Of a stretch of DNA of 64,000 nt, positions 1 through 9,687 are shown piece by piece. Position numbers and translations under genes: made by a program. The notes under the pieces were generated by a model. That model searched no databases. It was given only the letters and a program-made list of their open reading frames with translations, and was not told where the DNA came from. Source of the stretch: Sphagnum magellanicum (lineage: Eukaryota; Streptophyta; Sphagnopsida; Sphagnales; Sphagnaceae). Each line of letters starts with the position of its first letter. Position 1 is the stretch's first letter. The stretch is from the NCBI GenBank assembly GCA_021904315.1, contig CM038911.1, forward strand, positions 11,133,390-11,197,389, in the 5' to 3' direction.

Positions 1-3000
1 GGTCTTCTATGTGGTTTCCTTTAAACATCAACTCCCACCATACAATATGTTCAAATATAATAATTGAGGTTTCCATCTGCAATTCAACCACATATGGGAA
101 ATTCCTTTATATTTTCTCTAACATCATGCATGTGTGAACACACATACCTACTTTAGTATAATCCCATACCTAGAAGACAAATAGAAAATACCCCAATTTC
201 CATCCCATTGTCAGGGAAATGTTTACAAAAAGAAGGGTTCCAAGAAAAATTCACTACAACTTGAAGGACATGAAAAGATTTCTATATGTAGTGCTACATT
301 AAGATGTTGGATCCAAGTTTTTTTTCCGAAGTTTCCATAAACATGGGTATAATTTCCCATCACCCAACATTTCAACTCCAAAAAACACAAACCAATAAGT
401 TTTTAAATATACTAAATTTGAGATAAAGAAAACTCACTAGACTAACTCATATCTAGAGATTATCATTGTTTTCACATGTAATTTACATTGAAACATCAAA
501 GTGTTTAATCTTGCACTTTGTCCTAATTTTCCATGTAGAATAGATTAAATTGGACATAAACAAAAACTTATCGTGAACATTTTCACACACCAACCCACAA
601 AAGAAAAGAAAGATATCTTTGCTTTGACTTGCTTTGTGCAACCAACCAACACACCCCTTATCTCTCATTTTTTTAAGTCCTCATATCATTTCTCACATTC
701 TCCTTTTCTCCACTTGCAAAACCTCACTTTCATCATTGTCAAGGGGCCACATCCTCCATCACCAACTTCATTTCCAAAAACAATAGACACACCTATCTCA
801 CACCCAAATTCCACTATAGAACAACCATTTTATAGCCTTTTTTTCCAAACAAATAAAATCTTCAATATGGCCTTAACCAAGCTTGTCAAGAAACAAAAAA
901 CAAATGTGACTTTTCCTTTTTCTTTACATTAGAATGTCAAACTAAATAGATAAACCCTAAACCCTTGCGTCTCCAAACACCATCAACAACATTCAAACCT
1001 CCAACACCAAAAGTTGATGTGACCTTTGATTACACTCATCATGCTTTAGACTTGAAAAACCCCTAATTTAGGGCTACAACTAATCCAATAACATATCAAC
1101 AAATTCTAACAATGGGTATGCAAAGGAATTGGCCATTTGTGATAAGCTTTCAAAAAAATTCTAACCCATGGCAAATAGGCTATGTTAGCATATGTACTTG
1201 CAACAAAACATAGTTACGAGTGGCATTTTCCATGTATTCATTAAAAAATCTCATTTGGAGCAAGATTGTGATGGTGCCATGTCTTCAAATTTTTGGTCTT
1301 GATTTTTTTTTTTAATTCAAAAAAATAAAACTCATGAATTTTTCTGAAGGGATTTAGAAGCTTACGATGCCATCAATGTCGAAAGGCCCACATATAATTT
1401 CAAAGTATGTTTATAGTAATAAATTTTCTTTTACACTGGGTGTCAAAATCCTTTAGATAAAAAGCCTAACTTAATTGTTAATAAATTGGAAATTATGAGT
1501 GTAATGTTGCCAAAAGAGGATGTGATTTTTCTTTGCACAAATAGCCATGGCTCATCACACATGTGTGATGCAAATTTTGTGTTGGTGTTTATTATGGCAT
1601 ATATTATATTAAAATAGAAATTTGACATTAATAAAATTCATAGAATTCGAAGACACAAAATCACCTTGGATTTTATAGTCAAGGTCCCTACACATGGGCA
1701 TTGGATGTCACTCAAAATAAGATTATTGTAACATTCAAATAAATTGAACACTTTAATGCCAAATGCTTTTTTTGTTTATTGAAGGCAATTTAGCACATTA
1801 AATATTTATTCTCAATGTTTTTGGCCCACATTCCAAAATTATTTATAATTTCAACATGAATTAAAAAAATAATCATTTTTCATTCATTTTGATGCACACC
1901 AATTGTTTGCTACATTTTTTGGTTTTTGCTTGCAAGTGCCTTTACAAGAATTCTTTGTTTGCCAATAGGATCCCATACGCCATTGAAATTTGAGACACAA
2001 CTACTTTCATGATTATGTGAAATAGTAACAAATTTGCCAACCATCTCTAGCTTGTGAAATATATAGCTTATTTTTCATGATTTGGTTTTTTTTTTTGTAG
2101 CAATAAAAAAGAAAAACAAAGTTGTCCTTAAACAATCTATTGGGAATTTCCACAAAACATTCTCAAGTTGTTGGTTAAATCAGTATAATAAAAATGATGA
2201 TCAACCATTTCCTTAGAAGAATTAGAAAAAATAACACTCAAAATCAAAATACCTCACCAAATGAATAATATTTCATTTCTTTAATTTGCATTATATATGA
2301 TAAGCCTAGTTTGAAGGTGAATGAGACTTGGAGTTGCTTGCCATTACCAAATTTCAAAATTTCAACAATCCGTGCAATAATTTTTAAAATTTTGACAAAT
2401 TAAAAAATAAATAAATTGCCAACTCAATTATGATATTTCGATATCTATTACAATTTGCACACCATGCCAATGGCAATGTTGTTATAATTAGTAAGAGCCA
2501 ACCTAGCTTGATTATTTATATATATTATATTATATTATATTATATTTATTTATATTCCCAAATGAGCCAACCTAGCTTGATTATTATATTCAATGTGCTC
2601 AACTCTATAGAAAAATCTTATTCCAGCTGATTTCTTATGTTGCCTTGACCAGGGTGAGAACTGGTTCTTTTGATTTTGGATAATCGTTAGTCATGGGTAT
2701 ACATATAACCTACCCATACCCATTGGTTTCAAATTTGGTTTCAACAAGTTTCTAAACCTTAGGTCCAAATACCCCAAAACTTCACTTAGAACTTGCCTAA
2801 TACATGGGTTTCAATTCCTTCAATAAGGCTTTAAATCATGGTTCGGAGCAAATCTTATTGCAACAAATTTCAAAACCTCCAATTTAGATACCTTACAACC
2901 CTAGACCTAAACCATACATGTGTCATACATGTGTTTTAGTTTCAACATGCAACCTCATGACATGGAACCAAATCCAATTTTAGCAAATTTTTGTACCTCC

Positions 3001-3402
3001 AATTTCGGATACCCTAAAACTTGACATCTAGAATGATGACACCCATCAATGGTTTTTTAGGATGTAGCCAAAATGATGATCAAGAATAAGAAGATTTAAC
3101 CAAATTTGGCTACAAGCTAAACATGAAAATAAAAATGTTTAAACCAGTGTTGGATGGGTATGTCCATTTTAATATACCAACTATGTATGGGTATCAAAGT
3201 CTTTTTCAATTTGGACAACGGGTTAAAACATGAGTATTCAAATGTTCTTTAAATATACATATCAAGCAAGTATATATAACATCCTACATGTTTTGGGGTA
3301 TCTCAAGTTTGAACATGAATAGACAACAATTAGGGCTTTGTAGATCTACTACTAAACTTGACATATTCATACCCAGAAACAAAACCAAAATTCACACAAT
3401 CT
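1..3402. other. AT-rich spacer, no gene seen
   Basis: No open frame here resembles a known protein, and the longest (573-932, +) is low-complexity and unlike any family I know. A 21-bp direct repeat (2495-2515 and 2564-2584) flanks a short TATAT-rich run. Near 3085-3125 there is a 'gatttaaccaaatttggctac' style block that belongs to the dispersed family described at 15-17 kb and also recurs near 24.4 kb. Confidence 0.6.
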
Positions 3403-3610
3403 GTAAAGTTTCGCAATTAGGGGCCAAGAACAGCCAGTTTCAGCATAATAGGGCATCAAACCTGTAACTGGGAATGAAAATTTCACAAAGCAAAATAGCT
3501 GGGACCCAAACTACTTTTTCCACCAATTTTGGTGGTAAATTGAGTTTCAACCTGTCTTTCCTTGTTCCTGAGCGCCTCCACTGCTGCTACATATATTTTC
3601 ACTGCTCCTA
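3403..3610 (+). repeat. Dispersed ~210-bp repeat, copy A
   Basis: This block aligns along its whole length with the reverse complement of 63152-63368, by eye at roughly three-quarters identity with small indels. Shared landmarks are 'gaacagccagtttca', 'gtaactgggaatgaaa', 'gacccaaacta', the 16-bp perfect palindrome CCACCAATTTTGGTGG (3520-3535), 'cgcctccactgctg' and 'cactgctccta'. The similarity stops at both ends, so this is a bounded unit. Neither copy has an intact reading frame throughout. A non-autonomous transposon, a solo terminal repeat or an old gene fragment are all possible. Confidence 0.75.
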
Positions 3611-3739
3611 TCCCGTACAACAAATCTAATCATGGAGGCAAGCAACAAACCAAAATATGTCCTAGATTTTCATAAAGTGATACCAATTGGTTCCAGTTTT
3701 ACATACCTATGTATATACCCTACCAACACTAGTTAAAAC

Positions 3740-3930
3740 ATCCTTCTATATTTGTGGCCACCTACTTGAATCCATGCATATAAATTTGGCAATATTTACT
3801 TAAATTTTGGTGGAATTCTGGCTACTGAAAATCAAAAATCATAAAGCACTTGATTTTAGCTATTTTAATTTTAATTTTATCTTTTTGGCTATATATAGCC
3901 AGGAAAAAAAAGAAGGCTGACACCCTTCTT
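3740..3930 (+). repeat. GGCTA-family dispersed repeat
   Basis: The block matches 17330-17525. Both run from a 'tacctacttgaa..ccatg.atata' stretch, through 'ttgattttagc..atttaattttaattt', to 'ttttggctatat..tagcc' and then 'aagaa..aaggctg'. It contains the short palindrome GGCTATATATAGCC. No reading frame is conserved between copies. It looks like an old non-autonomous element of unknown class. Confidence 0.6.
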
Positions 3931-4199
3931 CCACTCTTTTCTTGTTGTTGTTGTTTCCATGCCTGCCAGCCATCATGGCTCTTATGCACCATCAACCAAT
4001 CCATTTGCCAAATTTCCTTTCTTGAGCCCACCATCTCTCTCCGTATGTGCCTGCATGTGCATCAATGTTGTTTTTTCAATTTTGTGTTGTTGCTCAAGTG
4101 GCGATAGTCCATAAGTATATTTAGCCAAATTTGATAATATTCAAAATATGGAATTATAGATTCTTAAGCACCCTTTCATATCATATTGTACGCAATAGT

Positions 4200-4333
4200 G
4201 GCGAATTTTTGAAATTAAAAAAAAATCATTTTTTTGGCGAAATTTTTCCAAAAAAAAACAAAAGGGAATTTGTGACAGAAAATTCTTTTTTGCATTTTTT
4301 TTCATAAAATGGCGAAAACCCACCACACACCCA

Positions 4334-4364
<31 letters not shown>

Positions 4365-4785
4365 TAAAATAAAATCTGGGACTCTGTGCATAACATAACA
4401 TAATTTTTCTTGGCCTTGCTACCAAGACAAGGATATTGTAGTACATTTATTATTTTGGCAGTTTGTTGCCAAATAATTAATTAAAATTTAAATATTAACT
4501 TCGGTACTTGGTTTTTTAATTTTGCAATTTTTCAGTAATGGTTATTAATAAATAAATAAACAGACCGTTGTTAGAGTTATGGAACAGTCTAGTGTATATT
4601 CAGTTTTAAGTTTTGGTCCTAGCAAAATTTCAGCACAAATAACAAATAATTTAAAAAAAAGTTTGACAAAATCAATTTTTAAAAAAAATTTATGCCGAAA
4701 TGGTAAAGGTACTATGGTATTGTGTTAGATTCATTATAGAGTATAGTAACTTAAGGGATTTTTATAGGCCCCTAGGTAATAATAA

Positions 4786-4816
<31 letters not shown>

Positions 4817-5243
4817 GGTCTATTTATTTTTATATGAGGATTTTTGAAAGATGATATATTTTGGCTTGTGTTGTTGAAACTTGAGATTAGTTATTATAGA
4901 GTTATAATATATGATTTCTTGAAGGATTTTGGTTTGTTTGTTTTTAGAGTATTGTGGGAAGATTATATTTGTTGCATGGTGAAATATTTGAGTTTTCCAT
5001 AATTCTTCTTCTTTTGCCTTTTAAGATATACATTTTCATGTAAATGGCAAGGCCACAATGTGACACACACCCTTTTGTTTTTGTTTTGTGGGTTTTTAAG
5101 AATTGTGGCCATAGTCATGTTGTCCTTTTTTTGTGCCTTGCTTCATAATTATTATTTCTGTTACAAAACTTGTTGAAGATACTTATCAATTCCAACTTCC
5201 AAATCTCTTGAGCTTTTGATCTTGTGTCTTGAGCTTTTGATCT

Positions 5244-5283
<40 letters not shown>

Positions 5284-5310
5284 GGGTTTGGTCTCTTCTT
5301 CTTGTGTTGT
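4200..5310. other. AT-rich spacer upstream of H2A.Z, with AAT microsatellites
   Basis: No gene was found. There are two (AAT)n tracts, near 4336-4360 and 4781-4815, and a (GT)n tract at 5247-5277. A 'ggcgaaattttt' block near 4200-4320 recalls the repeat family at 15.1 kb. A 'gagcttttgatcttgt' sequence is duplicated at about 5209-5247. The last kilobase before the H2A.Z start should hold its promoter and leader, but I cannot point to a defined TATA box. Confidence 0.5.
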
Positions 5311-5462
5311 TGTTGTGTGAAGCACAATTTCTCTCCTATGAAACTGACCAAAGTGTTCATGTTATGCTAAATACTCCCAAATTTGTTGTGTGAAGCACAA
5401 TTTCTCTCCTATGGAACCAACCAAAGTGTTCATGTTTGTGCTAAATACTCCCAAATTTGTTT
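5311..5462 (+). repeat. Two-copy 73-bp tandem duplication
   Basis: Two adjacent copies with a period of 73 bp start at 5311 and 5384. Each runs from 'tgttgtgtgaagcacaa' to 'ctaaatactcccaaattt'. They lie 300-450 bp upstream of the H2A.Z start, in its likely promoter or leader. The copies differ by only a few bases and a 4-bp indel, so the duplication is fairly recent. Confidence 0.85.
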
Positions 5463-5750
5463 GCTTCTTGCGCTGTGTCTTTTGAGCACAAGATTATTAC
5501 TACAGATAGCAGTCTTATTAGTGTTCTTTTTTCCCCAATCTCTTTTGGCCCAGTGGTGTAACTACTTGTTGGAGCTTCCAGATGCTTAGTTCTTGGTGAA
5601 GATCACATTCCTGTTCTTTTGTTGTTGTAGTTGTTGTTGTTTTTTTCTTTTTTTTGTTTGCGAATAATTTCTTGGTTCAAGAAGAGATCCAATTTCAAGA
5701 ACAAGAATTGTGCCGGGGAAGGAAGGAAGGACGCAAGCAACCATCCAACA

Positions 5751-6483
5751 ATGGTGGTGGTGATGGTGGGAGGAGGAGGAGGAGGAGGAGGAGGAGGGAA
5801 CCAAGCAGGAAAAGGAGGAGGAGCCAAGGGATTGTTGTTTGGGAAGACAACTGCAGACTTGGTTGACAAGAATCATGAGAAGAAAAAGTCCATTTCTAGA
5901 TCCTCTCGTGCTGGACTTCAGGTTTGTGTGGTGTTGTTGGGTATGTGTGTGTGTGTGTGTATCTTTCTCCCCAACCCCAAGAAATGACCAGAAAAACAAA
6001 ACCCAAATCCCCAAAAAAATATAAATAAAATCCCATTCATCACTTCTTCACCCGTCTTCTTGTAGTGCTTTTCTTTTCTTTGCTGATCTGATCTGCATGC
6101 AACTACCGCATGATGCATCCCAGAAAGACAGAGACAGGACATCTGATTCTGTTGTTTCTCCAAAATTTGTGCTGCAGTTTCCAGTGGGACGTATGCACAG
6201 ACTACTGAAGTCACGAGTGGCAGCAAATGGAAGAAGAAGAGTGGGAGCAACAGCTGCAGTCTACTCAGCTGCCATTCTTGAGTACCTAACAGCAGAGGTC
6301 TTAGAACTTGCAGGAAATGCCAGCAAAGATCTGAAGGTGAAACGCATCACACCCCGCCATCTGCAGCTTGCAATTCGAGGAGATGAAGAGCTGGACACAT
6401 TGATTAAGGGCACCATTGCAGGCGGTGGAGTCATCCCACATATCCATAAAGCCCTCATCAACAAATCATCAAAGAAGGACTGA
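5751..6483 (+). CDS. Histone H2A.Z, two exons
   Basis: The replacement histone variant H2A.Z pairs with H2B in nucleosomes at gene starts and is loaded by SWR1-type remodellers. Exon 1 is 5751-5921 and exon 2 is 6178-6483, with a GT-AG intron of 256 bp; the product is 158 aa. The intron falls in 'RAGLQ|FPVGR', a well conserved junction. The histone fold carries the H2A.Z hallmarks 'VGATAAVY', '[18 protein letters not shown]', 'AIRGDEELD' and '[12 protein letters not shown]', and the short tail 'SSKKD' lacks the SQ motif of H2A.X. The start is the first ATG after an in-frame stop at 5628-5630; a second ATG at 5763 is also possible. Two oddities stand out. The N-terminal tail begins with a ten-glycine run from a GGA repeat, making the protein about 20 residues longer than usual. 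The L1 loop reads NGRRRVGA where the family has HGRVGA, an insertion of two arginines. Confidence 0.95.
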
Positions 6484-7176
6484 GAAGAAAGAAACTGGAC
6501 CGACTGACAACCCATCATGTAGGCTGCTGCTGCTGCTCAGTAGTCCCTTGGAGGCTTGCAGCAGGCAATGATACAAGAAGAAAAGAAATGTGCTAGAGGA
6601 AAAAAAAGCAAAACCTCATTCAAATAATGCCAGAAACCGCTTCCACAATACACAGGTAATGAGAACTGTCTTGGTGGGAAGAAGAAGAAGACTGCACACG
6701 ACTCCACAACAGCTTCTGCAGCATTTCTTGCCTTTCTCGTGTGAAACTGATAACCATGGTTCTGAATTGATACCAGTGAGTCCCTTGGAGGCTTGGATGA
6801 CATGATACAAGAAACAATGCGCTAGAGGAAAAATGCACACCTTGAAATGCAAGAAACCTCTTTCACAACACACAGCAGCTATGAACTTGGTGGGAAGAAG
6901 AAGAAGGAGATTGCACACAACTCCACAACAACTTCTGTATTTTCTCTCTCTCTCTCTCCTTGTGAAAACTACACAGTACAGAACTTTTGTTGCAGCTTGT
7001 GTTGAGATAGAAGAAAGCCTTTCAGGATTTCTTTCTATGTGCAGATAGATTGTGAACTGCACAGATTGTATATACTGCAGTTCTTCTCTTGCTTAAATTT
7101 TTCTCTCTTAAACTACTGTGTAAGTGTGTGCTGTTCCTGGTTGTTCAGGATCGTTTTCCTTCAGGTGTAAATTTTT
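6484..7176 (+). repeat. H2A.Z 3' region with 237-bp tandem duplication
   Basis: Two imperfect copies with a period of about 237 bp start at 6543 and 6780. Each opens with 'gtcccttggaggcttg' and contains 'atgatacaag', 'gctagaggaaaaa', 'cttggtgggaagaagaagaag' and 'actccacaacaacttctg'. The duplication lies directly after the H2A.Z stop and probably forms part of its 3' untranslated region. Open frames across it on both strands are shadows of the AAGAAG repeats. Confidence 0.8.
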
Positions 7177-7700
7177 CTCATTTTGATCACAATTTGAGTT
7201 ACATTCTTCCCATTCTTTTTGCTTCAAATCAATCTGTTATATGATCCAATCCTCACTATCTTTAAATAAAAAACCCAATGCTTTGTTTCCATTGATTGAT
7301 TTCCATCAGCTGCAATGTTTCTCATTTCAATCACAATTTGAGATGGATTCTTAGCATTTTTCACTTCAAATCAATCTGTTACATGATCCAATCCTCACTA
7401 TCTTTATATTGAAAAAGCCATGCTTTGTTTCCATTGATCGATTTCTGTTGGGTGCACTTGTTCTCATTTCAATCACAATTTGAGATAAATTCTTCACATT
7501 TTTTGCTTCAAATTCATCTCTTACATGATTCAATTGTCACTATCTTTATATTAAGAAAGTAATGCTTTGTTTCTGTTGATTGGTTTGCACTTGTTCTCAT
7601 TTCAATCACAATTTGAGATAAATTCTTCCCTTAGATCTGTTTTGCTTCAAATAGATCTGTTACATGATCCAATCCTCACTATCTTTATATCAAAAAACCC
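7177..7700 (+). repeat. Four-copy ~140-bp tandem repeat
   Basis: Four degenerate copies start at about 7177, 7321, 7463 and 7596, with spacings of 144, 142 and 133 bp. Each contains 'ctcatttcaatcacaatttgag', 'ttgcttcaaat.atct.ttacatgat', 'ccaatcctcactatcttta' and 'atgctttgtttc.attgatt'. No reading frame is kept, because the period is not a multiple of three. It is a minisatellite downstream of H2A.Z. Confidence 0.85.
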
Positions 7701-8371
7701 AAAGAAAACTTGAAATTTCAGACATACATTGAAAACCAATAATGCTTTTTTTTTAAAACTTGAAACTGCAGAAATATATTGAAAACCAACTTGAATGCTT
7801 TGTTTAAAACTTTGACACTTCAGACATCCTTTGGCAATGTAAGTTAGATGCTCCAAATGCAGCTGAAAAGCCAACCACCCAAATCAGATTTTTTTTAATA
7901 AATTGTGTATTAAGTGTGGCTACCTTAGCAAGTGTTGGCAAGTGTGGAAAAAGACAATAGTTGTGCAATTGGCATTTTGCAAATGCACATGACATTAAAA
8001 AAACAAACAAAATTAAATTAAAGCTTTTTGAAAATGCCAAAATAGTAGTGCATCTAAAGTCCAAGGGATGGAAAAAAAAAAAAAGGTCTTGTTCAAGGCA
8101 AATTAATTTCCCCAAATAATGGCAAATAAAATGAAATAAATAAATAAATCATTAGTTAGGTCTCCATAACTCATCATCAAATGTATTGCAAAATGTGGAA
8201 ATGCAAATAAAGCATGTGATGATTTCCTCTTTTTACACACCAAACCCAAGGATATATAAATCTCATATGTCGGGTAGGGTAAAAACAAGGTAAGTTTTAA
8301 ACATTTATGATGGTGATAGGGCAATTAAAAGAATAGTAGATAATTTTTCCATTTTGTAAGGTTTATACCAA
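7701..8371. other. Spacer, no gene seen
   Basis: The sequence is AT-rich with poly-A and poly-T runs. Open frames here are short and unlike known proteins. Confidence 0.6.
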
Positions 8372-8466
8372 ATTTGAGGCAAATTTAAGTAAATAATTAA
8401 GCCACATAGCAATAATAGTATCATCACAAACTTCTCATTGATTGAAAATATTTCATCTTATTTATA

Positions 8467-8768
8467 TTAGTTTGAACCCTGTGCCTAATGCACAGGTGTG
8501 TGTGTGTATTTGATGGTACATATTACAAAATTACAATTACAAACTACATTTCCAAAACCTCTTTATATACGACATTCCACATGTATCCATCGGGACCCTG
8601 GCCGCTGAAAATCTTGATGTTTGCACTGCTTGTGACCCGTGAGATAGCAACATACAGCTGACCATGAGAATAGACCGGAGACAGCAAATATACCCAACTT
8701 TGTTCAACTTGTAAGTAAGTAGTAAGTTACTTATTTAGTAGGTATCAATCTCTTCAAAATAATGGAAA
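8467..8768 (-). mobile_element. Helitron 3'-end fragment
   Basis: Read on the minus strand, this segment ends with a 7-bp hairpin (CCTGTGC-attag-GCACAGG, plus 8478-8496) followed seven bases later by CTAA and then T. That is the CTRR-T terminus of Helitrons, which insert between A and T. Upstream on the same strand is the end of a Helitron helicase, recorded separately. The 5' TC end and the Rep domain are absent, so this is a truncated or partly captured copy. Confidence 0.7.
8549..8717 (-). pseudogene. Helitron helicase C-terminus, broken
   Basis: Minus-strand translation of about 8549-8690 gives 'SPVYSHGQLYVAISRVTS' followed by about 28 more residues and a TAG stop. This is the conserved last motif of the Pif1-like helicase in plant Helitron RepHel proteins. 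The motif 'LNKVG' that normally precedes it is present at about 8703-8717 but in a different frame, so at least one frameshift lies near 8690. Nothing upstream resembles the rest of the helicase or the Rep nuclease. Only the final ~55 codons survive. Confidence 0.85.
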
Positions 8769-8869
8769 AATTATGAGGCAAATTTAAGTAAATAATTAAG
8801 TCACATAGTAATAATAGTATCATCACAAACTTTTCATTGATTGAAAATATTTCATCTTATTTGTATGTA

Positions 8870-9687
8870 TTTTATTCGTGTTTTAAACACACAACACCTG
8901 TCTGTAAAATGTACAAACTTATAAAAAACTGATTTTTGCATATTTTCATTGTCAAATTGTGGGATGGAAAGTTTATGATGTATGTACCAGTGTTGATTCA
9001 ATATATAGGCATGCACCTGATATGAACACAGGTATCAAAGACCTTACCAACCTGGTACAAATTACAAACCTAAGATAATATTAAATATATGTTTGTCTTA
9101 CACTAGTCTTAACAATTATACTAGACCAAAAAAAAAAAAAAATCTTCAAAAATTTCAGTTTTGGGATACATGTGTAGTAGGGAGGTAAAACGCGATCCAG
9201 TTTGGAACTGGACCTACCTGCCTACAAATTTCTTTTGAAAAACTAGTAGCCAATAGTCTTGAAACATGAAGAATGAGGTCCAGAGTTGGGGACCAAAGTT
9301 CAAAAAGGACCTTATACCAGGACAGACCAGGCTGGTATGTTCAAAATTAATGCAATTCTAGTTTTTGACTTGAATGGTGGGTGCATCCAAAGTCTCAAGA
9401 ATTTTATCATGATCGGGCTCAAGACACAGCAATTGTGAAAATTCTCCCCGCACATACTCCCTCCTGCATGTAATGTTAGTCTAACAATCTCTCTGCCAGT
9501 AAGTGCCTGCTGAAGAACATGGAGAAAATACCTGAGACCAGAAAAGGCCAGATTGTGAAGGACATAATTATGGCTAAAAACTAAAACAAAACATTTCCCG
9601 ACAGCTACACAGCTAGATCTTTTCCATGATACATAAGGATTCTTTAATTCTCGTTAGAATTGTCCTAGATTCGCACTACACAGGGCA
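8870..9687. other. Spacer and likely 3' region of the NPH3-family gene
   Basis: No gene was found. The part next to 9688 should contain the 3' untranslated region of the minus-strand NPH3-family gene. A poly-A run sits near 9128-9141. Confidence 0.5.

Larger units (their letters stand above)
8372..8869. repeat. Pair of ~100-bp direct repeats flanking a Helitron fragment
   Basis: The left copy is about 8372-8466 and the right copy about 8769-8863. Both run from 'gaggcaaatttaagtaaat' to 'gaaaatatttcatcttattt' and differ at only a few positions. Between them lies roughly 300 bp of Helitron-derived sequence. The left repeat ends exactly where the Helitron 3' terminus begins. The pair is far longer than a target-site duplication, and Helitrons make none, so it more likely arose from template switching or break repair. 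Confidence 0.75.

Noticed and set aside
5586-6014. Open frames with poly-Ser/His/Pro (minus) and poly-Arg (plus) overlapping H2A.Z exon 1
   Set aside because: They are shadows of the GGA and GT repeats in other frames; the H2A.Z frame alone is conserved.
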